The notes below the pieces were generated by a model. That model was not told where the DNA came from. It made no database searches and saw only the letters and a list, made by a program, of their open reading frames with translations. The translations under genes were made by a program, and so were the position numbers. This document shows, piece after piece, positions 1 to 12,500 of a DNA stretch of 64,000 bases. Every line of letters begins with the position of its first letter. Positions within the stretch are counted from its first letter, which is position 1. The stretch comes from Corella eumyota (taxonomy: Eukaryota; Chordata; Ascidiacea; Phlebobranchia; Corellidae), in the NCBI GenBank assembly GCA_963082875.1, contig OY720097.1, forward strand, positions 17,182,501 through 17,246,500, given 5' to 3'.

Positions 1-35
1 TGGGAGAATTTTACCATATTTGTTTATTAGCTTAC

Positions 36-3000
36 CTCATATAAATTATCCAATCGATAAGCTTTTGTCAGTCTACCCATGGAATCATATTCAAAAATTT
101 CATTTCCTCTGTGCCTTAGAAAACCATCTGCATCAAACTCATATTGAAGGTCACCCAAAGCAGTTAATCTATTAAAAAAAAATGTCTTAAAAATTTTTTA
201 AATCATGATAAAAGTTTTAAAAGTTGGCATTTCATAAAATTTTGTGTTATCAGATTATTGTCCCACCTGCCCTGTTGATCATATCTTAAATTTGTCCACG
301 TTCCCTCCTCCTGTGCTTTCAATAACTTGCCATCTTCGTCATACAAATATCTCCAGTTTGTATTTCCATTTGTTGACACAGTCTCAAGAGCGCCATCTTG
401 TGTGTAAGTGTATCGAACCATGGTGGCATTGGCGAACATGCCAACCTTGTAAGTCTGGCTGGCAAGTCGTCCACTTGCTTCATATGAGGTCATCAGGTTG
501 AACACAATGGTGCTGTTAAGTAACAAACAAAAAGTTTAATAAATTTATTTTTACTCCTAATTAATGACCAATAGACTTAGAGTGAAGGATATTAAATGAA
601 ACATCAAACCTACCTGTATACTTCAATTTCTGTTTCAACAATTCTGCCATTGTTATCCGATTGTTTTGTCAAAGTAGCTTCTTGTGTACCAACTGCATAT
701 ATGTTAGCGTAATCATATACCGAGTATTGACCAAATGTTGTTAGTTTTCCTGACACCTCGTTGTACGATAACTTTTCAGTTGGAAGTTTAGTTCCATTGA
801 CTTTAACCTGAAAATAGAAATTAAAGTGTTATTTTTCTGCTGAATGTTTTTGTTAGTTAAGTTTAAGTCAACTGTTTTTAAAATAAAACAGTTTTTAGCA
901 TGATTTCTTGCAATATTTCAAACATTTAATCAAATTAGTTAGATATACAGATTATTATATTTTTGTTGGTTTAACTTTACCGAGATTTCGCTCAGATGTA
1001 AATTCATGTTGTATTCATATTCAAATACTGCCACTAGACCTCCATTGTTATTTGAAGTGACCGTGTGTTTTTGTACAAGTGGTCCATTTCTATGGAACCT
1101 CAAAATACAATCGTTTGCAGTCACAGATGTTATTTCACCAGATTGTGGGTCGCGCAACATTCGGGTTCGTGTCGAGTCATGCAATACCTCAGTCATATGA
1201 CCGTGGTCGTCATAGCGAAATATGACTTTGCGATCATCACCTAAAAATACAAAAAAAAATTTAATGTTGGTTACTTTTTTATTTGGCTAACAATATTTTC
1301 TTGATTTTTGCTAATGAACTGCCTTAAATGTAGTTGTTGTTTACCATTTAAATTACCTGTATAAAATATGGAAACTGGTTCCCCTTGATCATTTTGGTCC
1401 AAAACATATGAAGATTTCCCATCGGGTCCAGTTACTTTGGTTCTAATGAAACCAATCCCAATTCTCCTATCAATAGAGTATGACAACCCACTTGGTAATG
1501 TGATTCTCTGTAGACTGTTATCGTTGTTGTAAGTAAATGTAAATCGGGATGCGGTACCAGGTAGGCTTAATCTTGTTTCCTAAAATATACGAAATTATAA
1601 AAAAAATCCAAAAACAATAATCACCCTGTATGACCTTTAAAAAAATATTATAGCTTTTGCTGCAAAATTTTTTTTGATTTTTAAACTGAAAATTATTTTC
1701 AGACTTTAGGTTGAAATCTTGCATTAAATGCTATACCTCATCTTTGTAAGTATATCTCCATACAGATCCATCCGAATTTCTTACAGTCTGTAGGTTACCA
1801 ATTACATCATAACTAACTGTCTCGCTGTGAGCCCCTCTTTGCCACGTGGCAGGGTGCCCGGAACTATCATATGTGACATTGACAGGAGTGATTCCTTTGC
1901 TTGGCATCCATAGAGTAGGAAAACCACGTTCATTATACTACAATAAAAATTATTTACATATTACATTAAGGGGAGAATTTCACATATGAAGTGTTAATGT
2001 ATTTACTATTCGGATAGTTTACCTCGATTCTGAGCATAAATTTTGTGTGGTCGTCGTAAATCTTTTCCATTTTCATTCCCTGAGAATAATCGAGTGAAAG
2101 AATATTTCTGTCGTTTACTCTCATTCTTCTGCCCAACAAGAACTGACTCTGTCCCAAACCTAAAAACAAAAATTGCTTTGTGAATTACAGCATACAATTA
2201 TAACTGGGATAAAAATAATCCATTTTTGCTCTGTCATTTAAAAGGTGACTACAAATGCAATAATAACTTGATTATAAGCCTAAAAAAATTGACAAAAAAT
2301 ATCACTTACCAGACTCGTGCTCTTTTCTTGTTCTCCACTCAATTTTATTCTCGATCGAGTCCGATGGAAGTTGAATTGTTCTTTTAGCGAGGAACGGAGC
2401 AGTTAAGCCCAACACCGGGTGGGGTTTGGTTTCAAAACTTAGCTCGGATTTGTCAAGGTACAATACTGAGATCGAATTGTCCGTCCATCTCTTGTAAAAA
2501 GTGGTCATTGCACCTAAAAAAATTTGATTTCAATTTAACAATATTGTTCTAAAATAAATTTAGTAATTTTCGGCTAGGTAACAAAATTTACCTTCTTTCG
2601 TAGTAATGACATCACATAGATACCCCGGCTCGGTTGTTATAATGACGTCACGTCGCCCGACGCCTACGTTTTTCGCAGTGACGTCACCACTCGACGTCGC
2701 CGCCGAAACCATAGTAACGGTCATGGCCGTGGCGTTCGACTTGCTGTGGAATGACGTCATCGCGCCTGTCGATGACGTAGAAGCAACCAGGCGACCGTAA
2801 ACGTCGTAATTGTAGAAAGATGACGCGTATCGTCCGTTGACGATCGATCGAATTATTCCAGAGTCACCTTGGTAGGTGAAGGAGGCTAATGCAACACTTC
2901 CTACAATGAAATATATTATGTCAAGTTTGTAAAGTGTACAAATTACTTGGTAAAAAGGTTTTCATGTTAAAAATGACGTTTTACCTCTGTAGTCATTACG

Positions 3001-3583
3001 TAAATGTAAGCTAACATATGTTTATACCAACTTTAAATGTGGACAAGTGTCGTTTACATGGTGCATATATTTATACATGTTTTTAAGTTGTATTAAAAAA
3101 TTTGTTTAACAAGAAAGTTTACCTTGTAGTACATCTTCTAGGAAACCATCTTGATTAATTATTAATCTTAAACTTTGTTGGCTGGGCAGAATCATCTGAT
3201 AAGGCTTCTGTAACATAAAGTTGAATTTTAGAAACAATATATACATTCTGTATTTCAAAAACTTTTAGAATTTTTTTTTATTTCTCTGGGTAAATTATTT
3301 AATTACAAAATTGGTCCAAAAATGTTTTGTTTAATTTTAAAATGAAGCTGCAACTTACCGAGGTGCTATCAAAATCGATTTGTATTCTGTTCCCATTCAC
3401 ATCTGTCAGTGACGTAAGATATTTTTTTCTGTTGTACGCGAAAGTGTAAAGCATAGATCCAGTTATAACGTTCTTCGTCTCAAGATGGCGCCCCAGAGCA
3501 TCGAAAACGTACATTTGATTAGTGTCTGGGTTAGCGATGTGGTATTGGTGCTTGTTGGTTAGCTTTGGTAAAGAACGGTGAAC
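36..3583 (-). CDS. tenm: Teneurin YD-repeat shell, partial (11 exons)
   Basis: Exons 3359-3583, 3123-3207, 2592-2900, 2310-2513, 2023-2159, 1737-1937, 1357-1579, 981-1240, 614-807, 267-512 and 36-168. They encode tyrosine/aspartate repeats ([80 protein letters not shown]) that align along the vertebrate YD barrel. The exon 2592-2900 has three TGACGTCA palindromes and unusually high CpG for this AT-rich region. The shell continues beyond base 36 outside the window. Confidence 0.94.
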
Positions 3584-6500
3584 CTATAAAAAAGATTATA
3601 TTTAATTTTTGCTACATAAGTATAATAATCTATATCATTGTAATATATTAAGTTAGTAATATGCCACATTTTTTAGTTAGTGAACTTTGACTTAAAATAT
3701 TATCAAGATTTATATCAAGTCGATTCTGTCAGTCTGTTATTTATCAAAATATTTTACATTCTATCAAAGTGCCAACAATATGTTATGAAACGGCGCGATA
3801 TCTTTTCATCTTTGATCGGTAAAAAATCTTGTTTGTTAGTTTTAAATTGAAAGAGTTTAAAAAATGAAAAATATTTTTTTGTTTGTTTACAATACACGTG
3901 AGTTACACAAAATAGCCATTAAAAAAATTCCTTTCTTTTTGATGTACAAATATTCGAAACGTATACTTTAATTGGCAAAACATTTAATTTAACAATTTTT
4001 TTTTGATATTACCTTTCGGATTCTTAAGTTTAGTTGATCCCCAATATAAATGCTGCCATCTGGTGTTGAAGTGATAGAAATAGGGTTGTGCAGTAACGAA
4101 CTGCGTGCAAAATCTCCATCACCCTCAAAACAATTACAATCCTGTACCGCACAGTCGCAGTTCGAATCCCGGCCGGCGATAGTCGAAACTCTAAAACTGT
4201 AAAAAAAATTAATTCGAAAATTAGGAGATCTGATTTTTTAAAATAATGTTTATGTTATGATAACCATGATAGACGTAAAACGTGCACACGATAACAGGAA
4301 TTTACGAATTTTATCGAATCTTCAACCTTATTAAAAATCAATCCCAAAAATGCAACAAACAGGTATTTTATATTAAAGTTGTAATATAAAGAGGGAGTTA
4401 TCTTTTTTATGATCAATCTTACAAGATATTTTCGATCTAAAAATATCGGCAGACGTTTTTATCTTAGATAATCTGAGTTTTTACTTCTCAAATTGTACTC
4501 TCTTAAATAATCTAACACAAGATACTATATCCTATACCATTAAGCGATAATTAAGAAATCTAGATAGTTAAAAACATGGCTAACAAATGGATATAATTTA
4601 TGAGTAAAATATACAATAACATACCTGTAAGGGTTAACACGTTGTACTCTGTGAATTGATTTTTGATCAGTTTCCGAGATATAAAGAGCTCCGTCGTTCT
4701 GAGATATTGTAATTGATGTTGGTGATACTAGGTTCACTTTACGAGAATCACTATTTAAAAAAAGAAACCAAAACTTTTATTGTATTAAGTCATACATCCA
4801 TATTTAAATAAACTAGTAAAAAAACGCCCCGTTGCAATACAAAATTCACAATATTTTTTTTTCTAAATAATAAATTTCAAATTTATTTTGTATTTGTGAT
4901 AATTTAACACTCAACTAACCGATTGTCCGGGTGCTTTTTAGCCACTCTGGCACATTGTACTGGCACCCCTGCCACCAATGTTACTTGCTCGTTGATGACG
5001 TCAATTTTAATTACGACATCTTCGTCCAAAACATATAAATTTCCATCTACCTGACTGATCGCCAAATCGGTTGGATAATTAAGCTCAAGCTGAAAAAAAA
5101 TCAAAATATTTTAAAATCAATTAAATTGCATAAAAATAAATCAAAATATTTAAAAAAACATTTAAAATGCATAAAAAAATTTAAAAAATGCCATTTCTGC
5201 CTAACTTTTGCATGATATTTCGTTTTATATTACAAAATGTATTTAATTTTTTTAAATAAAATTACTTGTTTCAAACTCATGCTTCCTTTACATAACAGGG
5301 GTCTGCTGTCCGACATCAAACTATCCACAAACGTCTCAACAACTCCGGTGTCGGGGTCTACGGTTCGAATCCGGGTGCCATCCACGAAATAAAGTCGACC
5401 ATTTTTATCGATTGCTAGTCCTTTGGGTACAGTTAAACGAGCTGATATGGCTGGGCCACCGTCTCCACATTGATCTGCGTAAAAGTAAGTAAAAGGTCTT
5501 GATTTTGCCGTTGTGTATATAAGTTGTATAAATATACTGGATATACTTGTGATTTAAGGAAGGACAAATGTGTGAATTTTGACGAAGTATTATTAATAGC
5601 TTTGCAAAAAAGTTATTTCAATCGTAAATTTGAAATGTTTCAAATGCAGAACGAGAAAGATAAAAATACGCGCACAATATGTTACCGCGCGTAAAAAAGA
5701 ATTAAGCTTACCTTGTTGTAAAGGATAACAAGCCTCCCCGCTGCCCACTACGACCACCGCGTTGCTCGCCCAGTCACGTGACGTACCACCACGTGACATA
5801 TTCATATCGAGTAACTTGTAAATTCTTCTTTCGGTCGGGTGCGAAAAATATAACAAACCTCCGCTAACCGGGTTAACAGTCATGTAATACTAAAAACACA
5901 CAAAAAAACATTTTGTTAGTGAAAAACGTAAATCTTGCTTTGCCATCCGCAATACCTTAACATAGATATATATATATTGCTATTAGATTTTAATTTGTGT
6001 ATTATATAGTATGTTTGAAACTTTGGTATTACTTTGGCTGGCGGATTTCGCATGGTGTACAAGTTTGTTACATTTCCTGTAGTGTCCATTTTTCTGATAA
6101 AGTTATGGTCGCCCACGTAAACATTTCCTTGCGAGTCGCTTGCTAACGCTACTGGCGACATAACTTTTGATGATATTGCTGGTCCTACAGGGTTAAACAT
6201 ATGTTTTATTAGAGAAATTATGTAATTGAAATCAGACATTTAAAACATAAATTATTACCAATTTTTGCCATACGTCACTTTTTAAGCTAAAACGAATCAT
6301 ATCAAATTTTAACTATATTTTGCAAAACATTCTAACAACTGTTAAAAATTTAATTATTTTTGTCACTTTTTTAAACATATTTGCTTACTTATACTTTACT
6401 AGCTTAGAGCATTTAAATTTACCGTTACATCTTTCACATGAGCCATGCCTTGTCATTCCGTTTCCCATTACAGTTGAAATCATAGGAGGTTGTTCATTTA

Positions 6501-9500
6501 AATTCATTTGTCCACCAGTACCCAAATAAACTGTTCCTTTTTCTGGGAAATATCGGTTGTGTATGTCCAGCGTCCATCCACCAATCGAATCGCGCTGTGA
6601 GGGGTCATGACCTGTTATTTGAACTAAATGGGTCTTCCATATAACATCATTGCATGATTCGTATTCATATCCAACCAGCACTAAAAAAACATAATACTTA
6701 AAATTTTGATATTATTCTAGTTATGATTTAAATAATACGAACAAAATACATTAAGATGTATCAAACATTTTAATTTTACATTTCTTACCTTTAGCATATA
6801 CTTTTCCATACACTTTTTGTCCATAAATATCATTTCTGTCCCACTGAAATGTGTATTGAAACTCTGAGATTGGCTCAAATTTTTTCTCAAAAATCATTCC
6901 TTGGATAATTACTTTCAAATGAACTTGTCTTAAATTTGCCAACTTTTCGCCTTTAATAAGAGAGACCAAAATGGTGGATTGATAACCCTTTGATCTACTA
7001 CTTAAATAAACCAATGATGTTTGGGTTGTAGGTAAAGGTATTGACTCTCTGATGGCCTAAAATTTAAAAGAAGTTATTAAGACAGTGGCAAAAATATCAC
7101 AAAATAATAATGATTTTTTGCAGTTTTGATTTAAAAGAAAAAAGCAGGCAGTGCCTTCAACTATTTTATATTGATCTAAAAATGTTTATATGTTACAAAT
7201 TACAATATTAGTCTAAAAAAATAACTAATTTCACCTGAATTTCTGTAATAAGAGACCCTCTCTCTGAACAAGCACCTCCAGTATATGCCCTCACTGAACT
7301 AATCAAAATCGAAGAAGTAGGTAAAGGTAATAAACTGATATCACATTTAGTCGAACTTGCGAGGCCAAATGGGTTAGCGGGTTGACTTGGGGTTAGCATA
7401 ATTGTGGGTTCGACAATTACAAACTCATTCCATGGCACTGAAACAGTGGCACGGGTTGTGATAAATGAAGTCCGACGAAACATGATTGTAAGTGAGCCAC
7501 CTCCATTAACTATCATGTCATACCTTGAAAAGCAAAAAAACAATTTTTATCTTGGTAATAGTTTATATTTTTAACTCATGTTTTGTTTTTACAATATTTT
7601 TTCTCACAAAAACTTAAACTGAGTTAAAAGAATTAGTCTTACCATCCATCAGCTCTAGTTTTAGTGCTTCCATATATTGAGTTTGACTCAATTTGAACTT
7701 GGACTCCGATGAGTGGTGAGCCATCAAAAGTCATTACTCGTCCTCTTACAACACTTGCTCTTCTGTGAAAAAATCAGATTTAGAATTAATCATTTTTTAT
7801 GAAAAAATACTATTATTTATATTATTTTTAATCTTCCATAAATAAATGGCTTAGTCTAAAAGTAAGAATTTTTTTAAAAGGAAAAAAGGTTTAAAAATAT
7901 TTTACCTTGCTACTATTTTGTTGGTATTCACATTCTTTTGAACTCCATTTCTGTGCATTAAAAATTTAACTCTATCTAAGAATGAAGATGTACAGGAAAT
8001 TGGAGTATGTCCATGGATGCGAGAGATCTCTGAGATTGGATCAAGTCCTCCTCTACATTGTGAACTGTGTCCACAAGCTCGATGTGAACAACAATCAGGA
8101 TCTTGACAATCTGTCAGAGTGTCTAAAATGAAAAAATTAAATTACTAAAAAATATTATGCCGATTTCAAGAAAATCATGATTTTATATTAAATTCTATTT
8201 TTATTATTTGTGTTACTAGGAAACTACGAGATTTGCCTTTAAGTCTTGCTGGGCTTTTATAAAGTCCTGTTATAAGCAAATTGGATTTAAATCTTAATCT
8301 AATTCTAATGGTCAGGAGAAAGGATATTACCAATGTTTAACCTAGATTAGATTTAATCCTTTAGTGTAAATACCACACACAGAGGTTTAAAGGTGGATAA
8401 ATTCTAAATATTGACAACATTTAAAAATAAATTCGTGACCTTTTAAACCGTTTATTTTTTCAGTTGTTTATGCCTTGGACTTGATAGTAAAATTTTAGCT
8501 TGACTACTTTAACTTACCTTGGTCGTTATCCCTTCCATCTGTGCATTGTGTTTCAACTTGAATGTTGCATTGCTCCCCCTTCCATCCCGTTCTACATGCA
8601 CAATAGTAATCACCATTTGAGTCTAGGACACAATTTCCCTTGCTAGAACAACTGTTGGGACATCCATCTAAGACAAGTTTTTGGTTTAATGTTTCTGTTA
8701 TCAAAGATTCATTAATCTAACAAACTGAAAATTTGTTATTATCCAAAATTTTTTTTATAAAGTACATAATCATAAATTTAAAACAAAAATGATAATAAAA
8801 ATTTCTTTAATAACCAGAAAAAAATACTCTTAACATTTACCAAATGTGCACAAGTCTCCATTCCACCCTGGCTTACAAATGCATGTGCCACTGCTGCACA
8901 TGCCGTGTGCCAGGCACTTTTCATGGCACTGGCGTGTGTCACAGGCATCGCCAGTCCATCCGTCATTACATCGACAAGTACCATCAACACAAATACCATT
9001 TTCTGGATGACAAGTTGGTCTACAAGTTGCTAAAGTAGGAACAGGGGTTAGACTTGTGGTTAGGTCAAGATCTGATTTTTGTGTTTTAAGTTACATAATT
9101 TTTGGATATTAATGATGTGGAATTATAAATAATGTAAAATTAAATATGCAAGGCCAAAATTAAATTAACGGTTTGAAAAATAAATTAAATTATATATTGT
9201 TTAACAAGAAACATGTGAAAACAACCGAAAAAGATACAGTTTACAAAACCGTGCGATGTAGAATCGATGATGATTGGTTAAGACATTCACGTGTTGTTAT
9301 GACGACGTAATGATGTCACATAGGTCAGGCAAGACACACAAAAACCACATCAAATGTTTGTTGGGTTAAGAACACGGCAAGCAAAAAGAAAATAAAAAGA
9401 AAAGAAATTCAAAATTTGTTTTTTTACGAACATTTTTTGAATAAAAAAAAAACTAATCAAAATTCTAAAAAAAACTTAAAACATGCTTAACATAAAAAAG

Positions 9501-12500
9501 TTTCTTAAAACCGAAAATGTTAGTATAATTGTATGATTTTGGTTAATTCACTACAAAAACTTCTAAGCTAATTTAAACTTTCTTTTTTGATTTCCTTTCT
9601 AAATGATATCCATGCAATAAACATTTTTTATCAAATTATAGATTAGATCGGAATACAATAATTTTGATCAATTATTTATAAATTCCTTGTACTTCAATCA
9701 CATTATTGTATTCTAAGAAGGCTCACAGTAAACCTTATTATCTTAGTCGCAATCAAAATTTATAATATTACAGAACCACAAAATGAATAATGAATACATT
9801 CATATTTCAATGTCATTTTAATGCGGATATGGGTGCCAAAAACACAAAGTATTTTTAAAGATTATACCACACTATTTGTTAGTTCTATGAACAAAACTAT
9901 AAAAATCATATTTGAAAAAATTCTTAACTACCTAGCCCAGGAGTTATTGAAAATCAAAATATTTTTAAGAACTTACCGATTTCACAGTCTAAACCTCCCC
10001 AACCAGTTTCACATATGCAAGATTGTGTCATCTGATCATAATTTCCTTTTCCATTACAATTAACTAAACAAGTATCATCGGTTAGGTCACACAAAGTTCC
10101 CTTCCAACCCCTATTACAACGACATTGTCCACTGGAACATATGCCATGGCCAGAACAAGTTGGGTCAAAACAATCAACTACAAAAAATAAAAATTTATTT
10201 TTTATAATCATTTTTTTTTTCAAAAATCCTTTCATAAAAATTTTGTTGGGTTCTTATCGAGTTAAAACTTTTTTAACAGCTAAAAAAACATCAAATAATT
10301 TTAAGATTTGTTATGAATATGAAATTTTGGGGAAAGAATTAAATTAAGTTTATTTAATTTCTTAATACGATTCAGTAACAATTTTAACTCACCATCCTCA
10401 CAAATTTCCCCTTTAAACCCAGCTCGACAAACACAATCCCCATTCTGATCACAAGTACCCCGACCACTACAAAGGGGGTCCACACATTTATCAGATGGGG
10501 TCGCACACTCTACCCCTTTCCACCCCGAGAAACAAACACATCTTCCATGGGCGTAAATGCCATTACCCCGGCAAGTAACAGAGCATGAAACTAAATTCAA
10601 ATATTTTTTTATTAATTTTGGGCTTGATTGATTTTTTCACAAAATATTTATTTTTTAGTATGCTTATATATCTAAATATTTGTGCCATTGCATAGGTAAA
10701 TAAATTTTTCAATTTTATTTATAATGCAAAATATTATCACAAAATAATTTTTATTGTTAGGGGGAAATATATTGTTTTAAATAAATGAGTTTTTATTAGC
10801 CCCACCTTGTGAGCAATCCAAGCCCTGAAATCCAGGAAAACATTTACAAATTCCATTTCCACAATCTCCGTTCCCGCTACATTTGTTTGGGCAATGTGAT
10901 AGTCCTTCTAAAATGTCACAACAAAAAAAAATTAAGACCAAAATACAATATTTATTTCAGAATTTATTGAAAATTAAAATTAAAATGGCGAATAAACTAC
11001 AGCAATATTCCTTACTTGATACTGAGGTGAGAACTTGGAATACTTGATCATTTTCGCCGTCGTTAAACACAGCTAAGTGCCACACACCTGGCTCTAAATA
11101 CTCCACGAACCCAGTGTTAACCAACGGCTCTGACGTCACACTACGTCGTCGGCGTGACGTGTTCTTCTTTGTTGACGTCAGCGTTAATAAAGAGGTTTGA
11201 GATTTGCGTGCACTCGGTAACGCGTTGCCGTCGATTTTTTCGAAAAAATCGAACTACAAAATAAAAATGTCAAAATTTATTTTCCAGAAGAGTTAAGTAA
11301 GTTTTAAGGTTTATATTAATTACACTTTTAGGTTTATATAATGCCACTAGTGCTTAATTGAATGCCTAAATAAATTTACCGCGCATATAATGCCAGGCAA
11401 AGCTAAACACCTATAATTTTTATAAAAATACAACATAACCACCCGAGAATCAATTATAGAAATAAAATATTGCGTTTCAAATATTTTAATAAAAGTCTCG
11501 ACTTTTTAAATGTCATGTTCGTTACCTAAACAGCGAAATTAACATTTTTATTTACACTTAACGGTTCATTTGCATTAGCTCCCAAACGTTGGTATTGCAA
11601 CGGGCGTTTATACACAAGTGTATATAACCTTTACTTGAAATAACTGCAGACTTTTGAACCTTAGCATTTAGTGAACCCTAAACGCTGACAAATTTTAATG
11701 GTGGTCTTAATGTCCATGGGTTATAATCTTGTTCGAATTTAACTGGTCATTATAGGGTCATTATAATAGGAAATTCTTTGTTACGATATTTGCCGTGCGA
11801 TTATTAGCGCATTAGGGATATCGTATTTTATAAACACCGCTTCATTAAAATTCAATTTTATGACTTTGTCGAAAAAATTACTGCCCGTAAATTTTTAAAT
11901 TTCCAAATAACCTAATATTACCATACAAGGAGAAATTTTGGTTCGTATATAAAATTCAAAAAAAAAATTATATTTGCAATACCATGATACCCAACATGCT
12001 ACACAAAACTTTGTTTATAAACATTAATATTACCTTAGTATGTGAAGGGTTCAGTCCCTTACGTCCATATACAGCCATTTCGGCACTTGGACTAACCGAA
12101 CAATTAAATTTAAAATGTGTTGGTTCTTCCACATGTATTGACATCCGCTTAAACGTAGAAGGTGGCACTTGCATTACTGTACTCCGTTTTAGTTGTAACT
12201 CTGTAGGTGGAGCTAGGATATAAACGTTATTTTATAAAATGTCAGAAAAAACCTTATTCGGATATAGGATTTTGTTTGATAGGCGTTTAAAAAGCGCACA
12301 AATCTTAATATTAATTAGATAGAATAACAGCCAACATAACGATTCGCTTAATTAATTTAAATTCGAAAACCTATCCTTTATTTTAAATCAATCATATTTA
12401 AAAGAACATCGTCTGTAAGGTTTAACTAAAACCGCCAATGAAGTATTTCCATATAAGGCAGGTTTAAACTTTAAAATCGACAAATCATAACTAAATATAA

